DNA of 64,000 bases from Chitinophagaceae bacterium (GTDB lineage: Bacteria; Bacteroidota; Bacteroidia; Chitinophagales; Chitinophagaceae). This document shows, piece after piece, positions 26,235 to 35,863 of this stretch (its first letter is position 1; each line of letters begins with the position of its first letter). Both the position numbers and the translations under genes were made by a program. The notes under the pieces are model-generated. The model searched no databases. It worked only from the letters and a program-made list of their open reading frames with translations, and was not told the origin of the DNA. The stretch covers positions 124,001 through 188,000 of the forward strand of contig CANGWB010000002.1 of NCBI GenBank assembly GCA_947457465.1. The letters run 5' to 3'.

Positions 26235-27833
26235 ATGCATATGAAACGCTCTACTCTTATACTTGGTACACTTGCGCTGTTGACATTGGGCTCCTGTAAG
26301 AAGGATTTTTTGGATATACGTCCCCAGCAAAGTGTCTTCACATCTGACGTTTTCTCCAGCCTTTCCACGGCCCGAGCAGCTGTCAATGGTCTTTATTCAC
26401 AGATGCAGTCTTACAGCTATTATGGCCGGGATGCACATGTTATCCCGGAGATCCTTTCAGATAACGCCACCCGTAGTATCAAATCCGGAAATCGGTACAC
26501 CGGTATGAACACCATGACTCATGCTGCTACCGATGCGAACGTAGGCAGAATGTGGGATCAGATCTATCGTACGGTGATCAATGCCAATGCCATTATTGAT
26601 AATGAAGAAAAGTTGCGAAACGTAGTTGCGCCACTCGAATTGCCGGAACTGACTCAATTAGTGGGAGAGGCCTATGCCGTACGAGCACTGGCTTATTTCG
26701 ATCTGGCGAAATTCTTTTCTCGTCCGTTGAAATTCACAGCAGACGGTTCTCATCTCTGCGTGCCATTGGTATTGAAACAGCCTACTACGGTTGGCGAACT
26801 CACCTATCCGGCTCGTAATACGGCAGCCGAAGTGTATGCACAGATCGACCGAGATCTCACCGCTGCACTTGAGCGACTGCCCCAGAATGGAAATGTGATC
26901 GTGAGCGGTGCAGAAAATGCAAACTGGTTCCGCGTGCGATTGAATAGATGGTCTGCACTCGGACTGAAAACACGCGTCGCCATTTACAAAGAGGATTGGA
27001 CGACTGCCGCTGCTATTGCCACGGAAGTGATCAATTCAGGACGCTATACACTCTATCCCTTTGCCAGCATGGTGCAGGATTTCCGGACACCGGGCAACGC
27101 AGAGGCGATGTTCGAAGTGGTGAATAATACAAATGACAATCCGGGTACAGACGGACTCGCTTATCTCAGCAGCCAGCAAGGTTATGGCGAACTATTGGCC
27201 ACCCGTCAATCGATGAATCGTCAGACTGGTACCACAGCCAGTACATTCAGAGGTTTATATGATGCGTACAGCGCATCCGACGTGCGCCGCCAGTTCATTC
27301 CGCTGGGAAATCGTAATTCTGTCGGTGGAGAGATCAATGTTCCGCTCGCCCAGAAATATGTCAACATTTCCACCTATCAAGAGAATCTGAAGATCATTCG
27401 TTTCGCAGAAATGTATCTCTCGCGTGCAGAGGCGAATGCTCGTCTCGCATTGCAAAATGCAGATGCTGCTGCCCTCACTTCATCTGTTGCTGATCTGAAC
27501 CTGCTGCGCAATCGTCGGGATACTGCCACCGTGAGTCGCCCGTTGAACGTGGCATTATCAGGAACACCGCCTGCTGGTTCGATCTCCTTGCCGGCCTATT
27601 TGGACACCATGATGTTGGAACGTCGTCGTGAGTTCGCACTGGAAGGGCAGCGGCTATTCGACTTGAATCGTACACGGACTAACTATGTGAAGATCAGTAC
27701 TGCGGGCAGTGCAACCTCTCGCTTGATCGAATACAATGTAGCACCTACTTCATTTTTCAATCGCACGATTCTTCCAATCCCGAATGGTGAGTTAGCCGTT
27801 AATCCGAACCTTCTTCAAAACCCCGGATTCTAA
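26235..27833 (+). CDS. SusD/RagB-type nutrient-binding lipoprotein
   Basis: A 532-residue surface lipoprotein with the lipobox LGSCKKD (Cys near residue 21). Typical SusD features: the N-terminal DFLDIRPQQSVFTSDVFSS segment, TPR-like helices (AYAVRALAYFDLAKFFSRPL), and the C-terminal ERRREFALEGQRLFDLNR motif. It caps the SusC barrel and captures ligand. It starts 18 nt after susC and its last base is shared with the start of the next gene. ATG codons at 26235 and 26241 are both possible. Confidence 0.94.
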   Translation: MHMKRSTLILGTLALLTLGSCKKDFLDIRPQQSVFTSDVFSSLSTARAAVNGLYSQMQSYSYYGRDAHVIPEILSDNATRSIKSGNRYTGMNTMTHAATDANVGRMWDQIYRTVINANAIIDNEEKLRNVVAPLELPELTQLVGEAYAVRALAYFDLAKFFSRPLKFTADGSHLCVPLVLKQPTTVGELTYPARNTAAEVYAQIDRDLTAALERLPQNGNVIVSGAENANWFRVRLNRWSALGLKTRVAIYKEDWTTAAAIATEVINSGRYTLYPFASMVQDFRTPGNAEAMFEVVNNTNDNPGTDGLAYLSSQQGYGELLATRQSMNRQTGTTASTFRGLYDAYSASDVRRQFIPLGNRNSVGGEINVPLAQKYVNISTYQENLKIIRFAEMYLSRAEANARLALQNADAAALTSSVADLNLLRNRRDTATVSRPLNVALSGTPPAGSISLPAYLDTMMLERRREFALEGQRLFDLNRTRTNYVKISTAGSATSRLIEYNVAPTSFFNRTILPIPNGELAVNPNLLQNPGF

Positions 27834-28720
27834 TGATGATCCGCTCCGTCATATTGTTCCTTCTAAGTGTAGCCGTCATTTCTTTAGGGGCGCAACCGGA
27901 TCTGCAAAAAGCAGGTAAGCAGTCATTCATATTTGACGGTGCTGCCTCTGTTCGGGCAAAGCCTATACAGGTTTGGTATTACAGTCCGACCAGCCGCCCC
28001 GATACCTTGCCCATCTTGATCATGTTGCATGGGGCAGAGCGTAATGCGTCCGGTTATTTGGATCAATGGATACCCGTTGCCGAACTGCATCAGTATGTGG
28101 TGGTGGCGCCGGAATTCTCCAAAGAGGATTATGGTGGTGCTGCGCGGTACAATAGCGGAAACGTGTGGAATGAAAAGATCGGAAAATTGAATCCGGAAGA
28201 TACCTGGACCTTCTCATCCATTGAACCGCTCTATGATTATGTACGCGGACTGACGAATAATGGATTCCCCGGTTATTACCTCAGTGGTCATTCTGCCGGT
28301 TCGCAATTTGTACACCGGTTTCTTTATATGGTTCCTCAGAACCGAGCCATGCGTGTTGCCATTTCCAACGCCGGCTGGTACACGTTTCCAGACAGAAAGC
28401 GTGATTTTCCGTTCGGGCTGAATAATGTACCGGTAGGTGACGATCACCTGAAAAAACTCTACTCGAAAGAAGTCTTCGTTGTATTGGGTGAGGCCGATAC
28501 AGCCACCAACAGCACGAATTATAATAAAGGACCTGAATACGATTGGCAGGGTACGGGCCGATTTCAACGCGGACAATCTTTTTATGCAGCATCGGAACAA
28601 CTGGCTGGTTCGCTTCGCACCCCTTTTAGATGGAAACTGATCACGCTGCCGGGCGTAGCGCATTCCAATGCTTCTACAGCCAAAGCTATCGGCGCTTTAT
28701 TTAAAATGAACCTTCGCTGA
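27833..28720 (+). CDS. Secreted alpha/beta-hydrolase (esterase/PHB depolymerase-like)
   Basis: A 295-residue protein with a signal peptide ending near ISLGAQ. The alpha/beta hydrolase fold shows the oxyanion segment MLHGAERNASGY (about residues 64-75), the nucleophile elbow GHSAGSQFVH with Ser near residue 150, and a C-terminal catalytic His in LPGVAHSN. It resembles esterases related to polyhydroxybutyrate depolymerase and feruloyl esterase families. The start overlaps the susD stop (TAATGATG region), so it is part of the same operon and probably frees or trims the ligand taken up by the SusC/D pair. Substrate is unknown. Confidence 0.83.
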   Translation: MMIRSVILFLLSVAVISLGAQPDLQKAGKQSFIFDGAASVRAKPIQVWYYSPTSRPDTLPILIMLHGAERNASGYLDQWIPVAELHQYVVVAPEFSKEDYGGAARYNSGNVWNEKIGKLNPEDTWTFSSIEPLYDYVRGLTNNGFPGYYLSGHSAGSQFVHRFLYMVPQNRAMRVAISNAGWYTFPDRKRDFPFGLNNVPVGDDHLKKLYSKEVFVVLGEADTATNSTNYNKGPEYDWQGTGRFQRGQSFYAASEQLAGSLRTPFRWKLITLPGVAHSNASTAKAIGALFKMNLR

Positions 28721-28724
28721 CACA

Positions 28725-29954
28725 ATGCGGAAACGTTTGAAAAATATTATCGGCACACTGACCTTCTGGGTACTCACCGCCATTTTTGCCGGTGCGATGC
28801 TGGGGCATTTTTCACCCGACATGGGTGTGGCCATGGAGCCGTTAGGTAAACAATTCATAAATATTGTTAAGCTATTCATTAACCCCATCATTTTCCTGAC
28901 GATCGTAATCGGTGTGAGTGGAATGGGAGACCTCAAGCAAGTTGGACGGGTAGGAGGGAAGGCGATTATTTACTTTGAGGTTGTTACCACGCTGGCTTTG
29001 TTCATCGGTGTTGTCGTGGCGCATTTCGTTCAACCGGGTGCGGACGTTGATACCTCAACCGCAGCCGCTACACAAGTTTCAACGTTTCAACAGCGTGCAT
29101 CGGATTTTTCCTGGCTCAAATTCCTCAAAGAAAACCTGACGATACAAGTGTTGTTGTTATCGATCGTGTCAGGTGTGATACTCAGCCGCTATTCGGGTAA
29201 GGAGCAAGTGATCAAACCTCTGAAAAAAGCTTCGGGTTATGTATTCAAGGCCTTGCATTGGGTGATGTACGCAGCACCTATCGGTGCGTTTGGTGGCATG
29301 GCCTTCACCATCGGTAAATACGGGATCGATACGTTGATCCCTTTGGCTAAACTCATGGTCTCCGTTTATCTCACCATGTTCGTTTTCATTTTTGCTGTGA
29401 TGGGCGGAATCCTTTGGTACTACAAAGTATCCCTGATCAAATTCCTGAGTTATATACGGGAGGAGTTGCTCATCGTGTTGGGTACATCCTCCTCGGAAGC
29501 CGCGCTACCTTCTCTGATGGAAAAGCTGGAAGAGATGGGTTGTTCCAAACCGGTGGTGGGATTGGTTGTACCTGCCGGCTATTCTTTCAATCTGGATGGC
29601 ACCACTATCTATTTGTCGATGGCCGTATTGTTTCTGGCGCAGGCATTCCAGGTAGATCTTACGCCCGAGCAAATGCTTTACATCACGGGGGTGTTGATGG
29701 TCACGTCTAAGGGCGCCGCCGGTGTTACCGGAAGCGGCTTTGTGGTGCTGGCTTCCACGCTCACGGCCGTACAGGTAATTCCCGTCTACGGATTGGCACT
29801 GCTGCTGGGCGTAGATCGTTTCATGTCGGAGGCCCGTGCCATTACCAATTTCATCGGCAATGGTGTAGCTGCGATCTTCCTGGCCAATCAGGAAAAAGCA
29901 TTCGACCGAAAAAAAATGAATAAGGCTTTTCGCATTCATGAAAGCCACTTATAA
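28725..29954 (+). CDS. DctA/GltP-type dicarboxylate/amino-acid:cation symporter
   Basis: A 409-residue inner-membrane secondary transporter. DAACS family motifs are intact: the serine-rich re-entrant loop GTSSSEAALPSLMEKLEEMG, the FNLDGTTIYLSMAVLFLAQAF helix, the second loop TSKGAAGVTGSGFVVLASTL, and DRFMSEARAITNFIGNGVAAI with the substrate-binding Arg/Asn. It imports C4-dicarboxylates or acidic amino acids with protons or sodium. It begins 4 nt after the hydrolase, so the operon combines outer-membrane uptake, hydrolysis and inner-membrane import of what may be a carboxylic acid released from an ester. Confidence 0.9.
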   Translation: MRKRLKNIIGTLTFWVLTAIFAGAMLGHFSPDMGVAMEPLGKQFINIVKLFINPIIFLTIVIGVSGMGDLKQVGRVGGKAIIYFEVVTTLALFIGVVVAHFVQPGADVDTSTAAATQVSTFQQRASDFSWLKFLKENLTIQVLLLSIVSGVILSRYSGKEQVIKPLKKASGYVFKALHWVMYAAPIGAFGGMAFTIGKYGIDTLIPLAKLMVSVYLTMFVFIFAVMGGILWYYKVSLIKFLSYIREELLIVLGTSSSEAALPSLMEKLEEMGCSKPVVGLVVPAGYSFNLDGTTIYLSMAVLFLAQAFQVDLTPEQMLYITGVLMVTSKGAAGVTGSGFVVLASTLTAVQVIPVYGLALLLGVDRFMSEARAITNFIGNGVAAIFLANQEKAFDRKKMNKAFRIHESHL

Positions 29955-29990
29955 AATAGTTCAATCATAACCGAAACAAAATCGATCGCC

Positions 29991-32900
29991 ATGTTCCAAC
30001 GCTTTTTTAATCGCTTCTACACGCTCCTGTTGTTTGTTTCACTGATCGGTAGTGCTGCACAGGCTCAGTCTGTGATCTTCTCTGAGAATGTTGGTGTTCC
30101 ATCAGCAACTACATTGGTCAATGCCTACACCGGTTGGCAGAATAACGGATTGCTGACATTTACCAATGGAGGTCAGCCTACTACTTCTGATGCTCGAACC
30201 AGTAATGCTTCTTCCGGATATGCTGGGGCTTCCGGAGGTGGAAATGTTTTCTTCACGGGTGTAGGTAGTGCTGTCGTTGGATTTGCGATCGAAGGGATCA
30301 ACGTATCAAATTATGTGAATCTTACGCTAGACTACGCCTACCGGAAGGAATCTTCAACGGCACATGCACCTTTTGCAGTAGACTATTGGAATGGTACGGC
30401 ATGGGTGAGCGTGGCTAGTACAGCAGCAAACTTGTTCAATGAAGCCACAACTGCAGCCACCGGCTGGTATCTGGCCAAAACATTATCGCTGCCGGCTGCC
30501 GCACAAATAAATGGTTTGAAACTTCGTTTCACTCGTACAGGTACCAATACTCTTACCATTCGTATCGATGATATCGTATTGAAGGGTATTGATGCCAGCG
30601 GACCGGTGATCATTCCTACCACTTCCTCTTTCAACGGTTCATTCGAAGTCATCAATGTAGGTAGCTCCTCAGCTTCCTCCAGCTTCACAGTGCAGGGCGC
30701 TAACCTGACAACTCCTTTGGTGGTTACGCCACCTGCCGGATTTGAAATTCGCACAGGCACCAACGCATTCTCTACGAATCCCATTTCATTTACGCCCGCT
30801 GCTGGTGCCGTTCCGGTTACAAGCATCGATGTTCGATTTACGCCGCCTGCATACAACCGGTATACCGGTAATATTACGTGCACGTCAGCCGGTGCAACTA
30901 CCATCAACGTACCGGTATCCGGAAACGGTGCCATTAAGAATATCGCTGTTGGAAACTGGAGCAGTCCTTCAACTTGGGATGGCGGAATCGTACCCAACGC
31001 CACTCAAAATGTCTATATCAATAGTGCATTTCCGGTAACGATCGATATACCCAATGCGGAATGTAAAACGATCGACTTTGACGCAGTTGGTACGAGTGGA
31101 CTGCTTATCATGGGTTCGTCAACCAGTGGCCTGGATGTATATGGGGATTTCAATTTGGGTAATACGACTCAAATGGTTTTCAATACATGGCCAGCAGGCG
31201 CTAAGCTCCGCTTTAAAGGCAATGCGGCTACGCAAACCATAACTGGGTTGAATACAGGAACCACGAACTCAGCCGGAATCATGGAGTTGGTCGTCGACAA
31301 GTCTACCGGAAAACTCACCACACCTGGGAACAATAGTAAACTGACGATTGGAACGTCTCTGGAGGTTGTATCTGGAACATTTGAACTGGGACTGGCAGAT
31401 GATATTTTCGGTCGCGATCAGGCAGGTGCTACTACATTGCCTACTATTACAATCCAGTCTGCCGGCACATTCACCATTGTGTCTGGTGGCGCTTCACAGA
31501 TCAATGCCGGATCCGGATCCGCTAGTGGCAAGATCGGAAAACTGACAATCCTCGGAACGGCTGAATTGTCCACTACTAGCAGTGTTGGTATACAGTTTTC
31601 TGACGTTGATGTTGAATCAGGGGGCACACTACGTTTGATGCCGAACTGGTTCACGAGCAGTACCATTGGCTTCAATTCCGGAACGATAACGGTCAAATCC
31701 GGAGGCACGTTGCGCTATTCCACTACCAGTACTGTTCTTTGGAGTACCGCCTCGGCTGTAATCATGAATGATGGAAGTATCCTCAATATCACAACTATTA
31801 CAGCTCCTACCTTGGCGCCTACTTTTACAGACAACGGAGCCACCTGGCGCTACAATTTTGCCGGTAATCAGGATGGAGTTGGCATCTCTGCACGGAGCGT
31901 TAAAAATCTTGAACTATCCGGTGGTGGCATCAAGACACTCGCCGCTGCAGTAACAGTGAATGGACTATTGTCAATCACTGAAACATCCAGCCTCAGTTTG
32001 GGTGCCGGTACACTAACCTACGGCTCCGGCGCTACGCTGCAATATGGAAGTGCTACTCAAGTGGATGCACAAACCACCAGTATAAATGAATGGCCGGCTA
32101 CCGGTTCTGTTCCTCCAAATGTGAAAGTGCAAAACACTGGCGGACTCACACTGGATGCAAGTAAGACGATCTCCGGCAACCTAGAGTTAGCTGGCGGTAT
32201 TGTTACACTTGGTAATAATTCCCTCTCGGTTGCCAGTGTTACAGGTGGTTCCGCTTCTAATTACGTAGCTACAACTGGTACGGGTGTATTCACTGTACAA
32301 TCAGTGGGCAGTACTTCTGTCAATTTTCCTGTAGGAAATGGATCTTACACACCTATGACCATCAGTAACAGCGGTGCATCAGATGATCTGTCTGTGAATG
32401 TTTCCTTCGGAACACCCTGTGATGTGAACGCGCTGAATAGCGTCAACCGAGTATGGACCCTCACAGAAGGAACACCGGGTGGAAGTAATGCCACAATCGG
32501 ATTCCAGTGGAATGCCGCAGAAGAGAACTTCGGATTTACACGCAGTATGATCAATGCGGTCCGTTGCAACGGCGCAGCGGTCGATCTGGTAGGACAAGCA
32601 GCGCCCGCATCAGGAAGCGGACCTTATACAGGTTCGATCAGTGGGGTGACGGCATTCGGTCCTTTCGGCATCACCAACAGCGTCAATGATATTTCCTTGA
32701 CCGCATTGGTTGCTCCTGTTGACGGCGGTTGTAAGACATCAACTGAAACAGTTACAGTAACCATCAAGAATAACAGCAGCTTTCCAGTCGACCTTAGCAA
32801 GAATAACGTAACGGTTTCCGTAGCTACAACCGGAGGATATAACAGTACAGTTGTGTTGAATACGGGTACACTGCTTGCTAATGGTACTCAAAATGTGACT

Positions 32901-35804
32901 CTGCCTGCTACCATCGACATGAGTGCTGGAGGCAGTTTCACATTCAACGCATCTGCAACGATCCCAGGTGACGTGAATACAGCCAATGACGCACTCGCTG
33001 CTGTTACCCTCACGGCTTCTGCGCAACCAACGGCTTCGATCAGCTATGCCGGTACATCCTATTGCGCCAGCTTGGTTGGAGCTCAACCCGTCACTTTTAC
33101 CGGTACAACCGGGGGAACCTTTAGTTCAACTGCTGGTCTTACTCTTGATGTAGCTACCGGATCAGTAACACCTTCCAGCAGTACAGCCGGTGCTTATACA
33201 GTAACCTATTCCATCGCTGCGGTCAATGGCTGTAATGCCGTTTCTGTTACGGCGCCTGTGGTAATCAATGCACTTCGTGATGCTTCATTCAATTACGGCG
33301 CAACCAATACCTTCTGTCAGACCGGAAGCAATCCAACAGCTACCATTACGGGAACGAGCGGCGGAATATTTACTTCAGCTCCTGCTGGATTATCGATCGA
33401 TGCAACCACCGGCGCAATCAACCTAGCTGCCAGTGCATTGAATTCATATACGGTTACCTATACTACACCCGGACCTTGTGCTGAGTCACTCACGCTCAAC
33501 ATCGCGGTAACAAGTGCTCCGTCTGCAAACTTTACGTATGCCAATACATCTTATTGTAGCAACGGTACAAACCCGACACCGGTATTCGGAGCCGGTGCGA
33601 GCGGTGGCGTATTCAGTGCCATACCTGCAGGCCTTTCAATCAACCCTTCGACCGGAGAGATCAACCTGTCAGCTAGTACGCCCGGAACATACACAGTGAA
33701 TAATTCGATCGCTGCATCAGGTGGCTGTGCATCTGCATCTGCTAATGCAACCATCACTGTTACTGCATTGCCACAGGCCTCTATCAGTTACGCCGGTGCT
33801 CCCTATTGCATCGGTAATACCAGCAATCAATCTGCTACACTGAGCGGAACCACGGGTGGTACATTCACTTCGTCACCAACTGGTCTTTCGATCAGCTCAT
33901 CAACCGGTGCCGTGCTCCCCTCGGGCAGCACTCCTGGCACTTATACAGTTAGCTATACCCTTGCAGCAGGAGGTGGTTGTCCGGCTGTTACAGCAACGAC
34001 TTCACTGATCATAAATCCACTTCCGGCAGCCAGTGTTTCTTATAGCGGTTCCCCTTTCTGTAATTCAGTGTCTGCTCCTCAGTCTGTCACTCAAACCGGC
34101 ACATTGGGTGGAGCCTATAGTGCTGCTCCTGTAGGATTGTCCATCGACCCAACGACGGGATCGATCACACCTTCTGCCAGTACGCCAGGCACCTATACTG
34201 TAACCTATTCTGTTGCGGCCACTGGAGGATGCGCTGCATTGAATGTTACCACATCCGTTACGATCACTGCCACACCTAGTGCAACATTCTCCTATGCAGG
34301 AACACCATTCTGTGCCTCTCTCACTACTGCGCAGGCAGTTTCCCTGACAGGTACATCAGGCGGTGTTTTCAGTGCACCAGCCGGATTGGTCATCAATGCT
34401 TCTACAGGGGCCATCACACCATCTGCCAGCACACCGGTTACATACACCGTAACGTATAGTATTGGGGCATCCGGTGGATGTGCTGCGTTCTCTACGACAT
34501 CGAATGTCACGATCACGGCGGTACCTCAGGCCTCTATACTCTATGCTTCATCGCCTTTCTGTACAACGGTGACCACCCCTCAACCAGTTAGCCTCACGGG
34601 CGTGGGAGGGGGTGCCTATAGTGCAAGTCCGGCTGGATTGAACCTGAATATCAACATCGGAACGATCGCTCCTTCTACCAGCACGCCTGGTTCTTATACC
34701 GTCAGTTACACCATTCCTGCTATTGCCGGTTGTCCGACTCGTGATGTAACGACACCGGTAACGATCACTCCTGCACCGACAGCCACCATCAGTTACACAG
34801 CTACTCCTTATTGTCAAGGTAGCGGATTGGCCACCGTAACAAGAACAGGTTCTTCGGGCGGTGCATATAGTTCAACAGCAGGTCTTGTGATCAATGCTTC
34901 TACCGGCGAGATCAATCTGAATACGAGTACACCGGGGACATACACCGTTACGTATTCGATCGCGGCAAGTGGCGGTTGTGCCGCCTTCAGCACCACTGCA
35001 ACGATCACCATCAATGCGCTTTCTCTAGCAGCCACTAGTGCAACTGTTACGCCTACCAGCTTCTGCGGTCCTACAAACATCACGCTCCGCACAGTCGGCG
35101 GTACGCTTGCACCCGGTGCCAGCTGGGTATGGTACAGCGGATCCTGTGGTGGTACACGTGTCGGTACCGGTGCTACATTGGCGTTGACCGGCATAAGCGC
35201 AACTACTACTTATTTCGTTCGTGCAGAGGGTGGAACCTGTGCCAATTCTGCTTGCGTATCTACAACCGTAACGATCAATACTGTACCAACGATTCAGATC
35301 GATGTACTGGGAGATACCAGCTTGTTGCCGGGTAGGACCTGTACGCTGATCGCAACAGCCAATCCGTTGAATGCAGCCAACACATTCGCTTGGTTCCTCA
35401 ATGGTACTCAGGTTACAGGTGCTACTGCCAGTTCACTGATCGTGGATGTTGACAAAGTCGGATTGTACACGGTACGGGTCACTACACCGAGTGGATGCAG
35501 TACTACCTCTGTCGGACGACGAATCAATGCGGCCGCTTCGGCCCAGGTATGGATCGCGCCGAATCCGAGCACCGGACGATTCCAGGTGCGTTTCTACTCG
35601 CGCGCGACCGTATTCAATTTCAAGCGAACCTTGCTTGTATACGATACACGTGGTGTGCTGGTACATTCCGTTACCGTACCGATCACCGGTCCGTATAGCA
35701 CCATCGATGTCGACCTGACCGCTAAACCAAGAGGCATGTACTTCTTGTTCCTGCGTAAGGAGAATGAGGAGAAACTCGGGGCGGGACGCATCTTCTTGTA
35801 TTGA
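29991..35804 (+). CDS. Giant T9SS-secreted multidomain protein with eight tandem domains
   Basis: A 1937-residue secreted protein. Signal peptide to about residue 25 (ending AQAQS). Then a beta-sandwich segment (to about 200), an Ig-like domain (about 205-310; FTVQGANLTTPLVVTPPAGFE), a G8-like beta-helical region starting GNWSSPSTWDGGIVPN (about 325 onward), a linker, eight tandem domains of about 83 residues (about 1012-1677), two further Ig-like domains, and a T9SS C-terminal sorting domain (WIAPNPSTGRFQVRF...KPRGMYFLF). Each repeat has a Y-C pair, a GTxGGxFS turn and a TPGTYTVTYSI strand. It is likely a surface adhesin or gliding-related protein. It begins 36 nt after the symporter but seems functionally separate. 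Confidence 0.88.
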   Translation: MFQRFFNRFYTLLLFVSLIGSAAQAQSVIFSENVGVPSATTLVNAYTGWQNNGLLTFTNGGQPTTSDARTSNASSGYAGASGGGNVFFTGVGSAVVGFAIEGINVSNYVNLTLDYAYRKESSTAHAPFAVDYWNGTAWVSVASTAANLFNEATTAATGWYLAKTLSLPAAAQINGLKLRFTRTGTNTLTIRIDDIVLKGIDASGPVIIPTTSSFNGSFEVINVGSSSASSSFTVQGANLTTPLVVTPPAGFEIRTGTNAFSTNPISFTPAAGAVPVTSIDVRFTPPAYNRYTGNITCTSAGATTINVPVSGNGAIKNIAVGNWSSPSTWDGGIVPNATQNVYINSAFPVTIDIPNAECKTIDFDAVGTSGLLIMGSSTSGLDVYGDFNLGNTTQMVFNTWPAGAKLRFKGNAATQTITGLNTGTTNSAGIMELVVDKSTGKLTTPGNNSKLTIGTSLEVVSGTFELGLADDIFGRDQAGATTLPTITIQSAGTFTIVSGGASQINAGSGSASGKIGKLTILGTAELSTTSSVGIQFSDVDVESGGTLRLMPNWFTSSTIGFNSGTITVKSGGTLRYSTTSTVLWSTASAVIMNDGSILNITTITAPTLAPTFTDNGATWRYNFAGNQDGVGISARSVKNLELSGGGIKTLAAAVTVNGLLSITETSSLSLGAGTLTYGSGATLQYGSATQVDAQTTSINEWPATGSVPPNVKVQNTGGLTLDASKTISGNLELAGGIVTLGNNSLSVASVTGGSASNYVATTGTGVFTVQSVGSTSVNFPVGNGSYTPMTISNSGASDDLSVNVSFGTPCDVNALNSVNRVWTLTEGTPGGSNATIGFQWNAAEENFGFTRSMINAVRCNGAAVDLVGQAAPASGSGPYTGSISGVTAFGPFGITNSVNDISLTALVAPVDGGCKTSTETVTVTIKNNSSFPVDLSKNNVTVSVATTGGYNSTVVLNTGTLLANGTQNVTLPATIDMSAGGSFTFNASATIPGDVNTANDALAAVTLTASAQPTASISYAGTSYCASLVGAQPVTFTGTTGGTFSSTAGLTLDVATGSVTPSSSTAGAYTVTYSIAAVNGCNAVSVTAPVVINALRDASFNYGATNTFCQTGSNPTATITGTSGGIFTSAPAGLSIDATTGAINLAASALNSYTVTYTTPGPCAESLTLNIAVTSAPSANFTYANTSYCSNGTNPTPVFGAGASGGVFSAIPAGLSINPSTGEINLSASTPGTYTVNNSIAASGGCASASANATITVTALPQASISYAGAPYCIGNTSNQSATLSGTTGGTFTSSPTGLSISSSTGAVLPSGSTPGTYTVSYTLAAGGGCPAVTATTSLIINPLPAASVSYSGSPFCNSVSAPQSVTQTGTLGGAYSAAPVGLSIDPTTGSITPSASTPGTYTVTYSVAATGGCAALNVTTSVTITATPSATFSYAGTPFCASLTTAQAVSLTGTSGGVFSAPAGLVINASTGAITPSASTPVTYTVTYSIGASGGCAAFSTTSNVTITAVPQASILYASSPFCTTVTTPQPVSLTGVGGGAYSASPAGLNLNINIGTIAPSTSTPGSYTVSYTIPAIAGCPTRDVTTPVTITPAPTATISYTATPYCQGSGLATVTRTGSSGGAYSSTAGLVINASTGEINLNTSTPGTYTVTYSIAASGGCAAFSTTATITINALSLAATSATVTPTSFCGPTNITLRTVGGTLAPGASWVWYSGSCGGTRVGTGATLALTGISATTTYFVRAEGGTCANSACVSTTVTINTVPTIQIDVLGDTSLLPGRTCTLIATANPLNAANTFAWFLNGTQVTGATASSLIVDVDKVGLYTVRVTTPSGCSTTSVGRRINAAASAQVWIAPNPSTGRFQVRFYSRATVFNFKRTLLVYDTRGVLVHSVTVPITGPYSTIDVDLTAKPRGMYFLFLRKENEEKLGAGRIFLY
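33024..35021 (+). repeat. Eight tandem coding repeats of about 250 bp
   Basis: Eight consecutive domains within the giant T9SS protein share the pattern SYAGTxYC - GTTGGxFSS - TGLSI - STGxIxPSxSTPGTYTVTYSIAAxGGC. Spacing is about 81-84 residues. Protein similarity is high but DNA copies have diverged, so the array is not a recent exact duplication. Confidence 0.85.
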
Positions 35805-35822
35805 TAAATGTTAATCCTACAT

Positions 35823-35850
35823 AAGCCGGGTCATTGATCCGGCTTTTTTT
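35823..35850 (+). terminator. Rho-independent terminator after the giant T9SS gene
   Basis: Arms AAGCCGG and CCGGCTT separated by 9 bases and followed by a T run, 19 nt after the stop codon. Confidence 0.85.
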
Positions 35851-35863
35851 ATACCTTGTTTTC

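Noticed and set aside
30383-31003. Long open frames antisense to the giant T9SS gene (and similar ones antisense to susC at 39058-40203 and to gltX, lspA and others).
   Set aside because: They mirror the codon bias and repeats of real genes on the other strand; no homologous domains or start signals are visible.
33024-35021. CRISPR-like or satellite repeats in the giant gene.
   Set aside because: The periodicity is in the protein domains (about 250 bp), copies are diverged, and there are no spacers.
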